A stretch of DNA of 14,911 nt from an uncultured Eubacterium sp. Its GTDB lineage: Bacteria > Bacillota > Clostridia > Lachnospirales > Lachnospiraceae. Shown piece after piece: positions 14,572 to 14,911 of this stretch. The notes below the pieces were generated by a model that did not search any database, had not been told where the DNA came from, and saw nothing but the letters and a program-made list of their open reading frames with translations. Location of the stretch: the NCBI GenBank assembly GCA_905236735.1, contig CAJOOU010000077.1:1-14911 (forward strand). Direction: 5' to 3'. A program made the translations under genes and the position numbers. The stretch's first letter is position 1, and each line of letters begins with the position of its first letter.

Positions 14572-14911
14572 CTACCCTCTTGCTATCTTATAAAGTACGG
14601 CATTTATTATCGCTGCCGCCACATTACTGCCGCCTTTCCTGCCTTCATTAACTATATAAGGCACATCACACTGCATTATCAGTTCTTTAGATACCTCAAC
14701 ATTAACAAATCCCACGGGAACGCCCACTATAAATGAAGGTTTAATTTTTTCTTCTTTCATCATATCATAAAGCGTTACAAGCGCTGTTGGAGCATTTCCA
14801 ACAGCAATTATAACAGGTTTGTCAAGCCGAGAGGCTCTCTCCATGCAAACTGTTGCCTTTGTAGTGCCTCTTTTTTTTGCTTCAATTGCGACTTCCTCAT
14901 CGCCCATAAAA
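14572..14911 (-). CDS. cbiC: Cobalt-precorrin-8 methylmutase, C-terminal part (5' end outside window)
   Basis: The last 113 codons of CbiC are present; the frame stays open through the window edge, so the Met at 14907 is internal, not a start. CbiC moves the C11 methyl to C12 to give cobyrinate, the substrate of CbiA. Recognisable family stretches are VGNAPTALVTLYDMM, IVGVPVGFVNVEVSKE and VPYIVNEGRKGGSNVAAA near the C-terminus. The full protein is usually about 210 residues, so roughly half is missing. It is the first visible gene of the operon, and the promoter and any cobalamin riboswitch would lie beyond the window. Confidence 0.95.
   Translation of the reverse strand, partial: FMGDEEVAIEAKKRGTTKATVCMERASRLDKPVIIAVGNAPTALVTLYDMMKEEKIKPSFIVGVPVGFVNVEVSKELIMQCDVPYIVNEGRKGGSNVAAAIINAVLYKIARG

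Noticed and set aside
14905..14907. ATG at 14907 as the start of a short CbiC
   Set aside because: The frame continues upstream to the window edge, CbiC is normally about 210 residues, and no ribosome binding site can be seen. The gene is cut by the window, not truncated.

Overview
The window reads as a contiguous piece of a Clostridia chromosome, most probably Lachnospiraceae or a close relative. This rests on moderate-to-low GC, strong AGGAGG-type ribosome binding sites, sigma-A promoters, the anaerobic (early cobalt insertion) cobalamin pathway, a stand-alone cyclohydrolase beside FolD, and protein sequences of clostridial character. This placement is an inference, not a search result. Every supported gene lies on the minus strand, so transcription runs from high to low coordinates. 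Coding density is very high; no gap reaches 300 bases.

Region 1 (about 14911 to 5920) is one tightly packed operon. In transcription order it holds cbiC (cut by the window edge), cbiD, cbiF, cbiG, a secreted or membrane-anchored DNA/RNA non-specific endonuclease, cbiH, a cbiE-cbiT fusion, cbiA and a phosphohexomutase. Neighbours are separated by 1 to 11 bases or overlap by 4 to 11 bases, so translational coupling is likely. The cbi genes cover ring contraction and methylation (CbiH, F, G, D, ET), the methyl migration giving cobyrinate (CbiC) and a,c-diamide formation (CbiA). CbiL, CbiJ, the chelatase and the late genes are not in the window and may lie upstream. The nuclease and the sugar mutase have no obvious role in corrin synthesis. 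A hairpin at 5851-5885 probably ends this unit.

Region 2 (5822 to 2613) is fchA-folD-proS: methenyl-THF cyclohydrolase, methylene-THF dehydrogenase and prolyl-tRNA synthetase. The first two overlap by 4 bases. The FolD has lost the two residues aligned with the catalytic Lys and Gln used for cyclohydrolase activity in classical bifunctional enzymes. That fits a split of labour with FchA.

Region 3 (2523 to 231) is a single methyl-accepting chemotaxis protein with its own near-consensus promoter. A 13-bp perfect inverted repeat overlaps the predicted transcription start. It may be the terminator of the proS unit, an operator, or both. A hairpin terminator follows the gene.

Region 4 (208 to 1) holds an extended -10 promoter and a short leader containing a textbook intrinsic terminator. 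The first 28 codons of a probable Glu/Leu/Phe/Val (glutamate) dehydrogenase follow. No promoter fits between that terminator and the start codon, so the gene looks controlled by attenuation or antitermination. I see no CRISPR array, RNA gene, insertion sequence or riboswitch of a known class.
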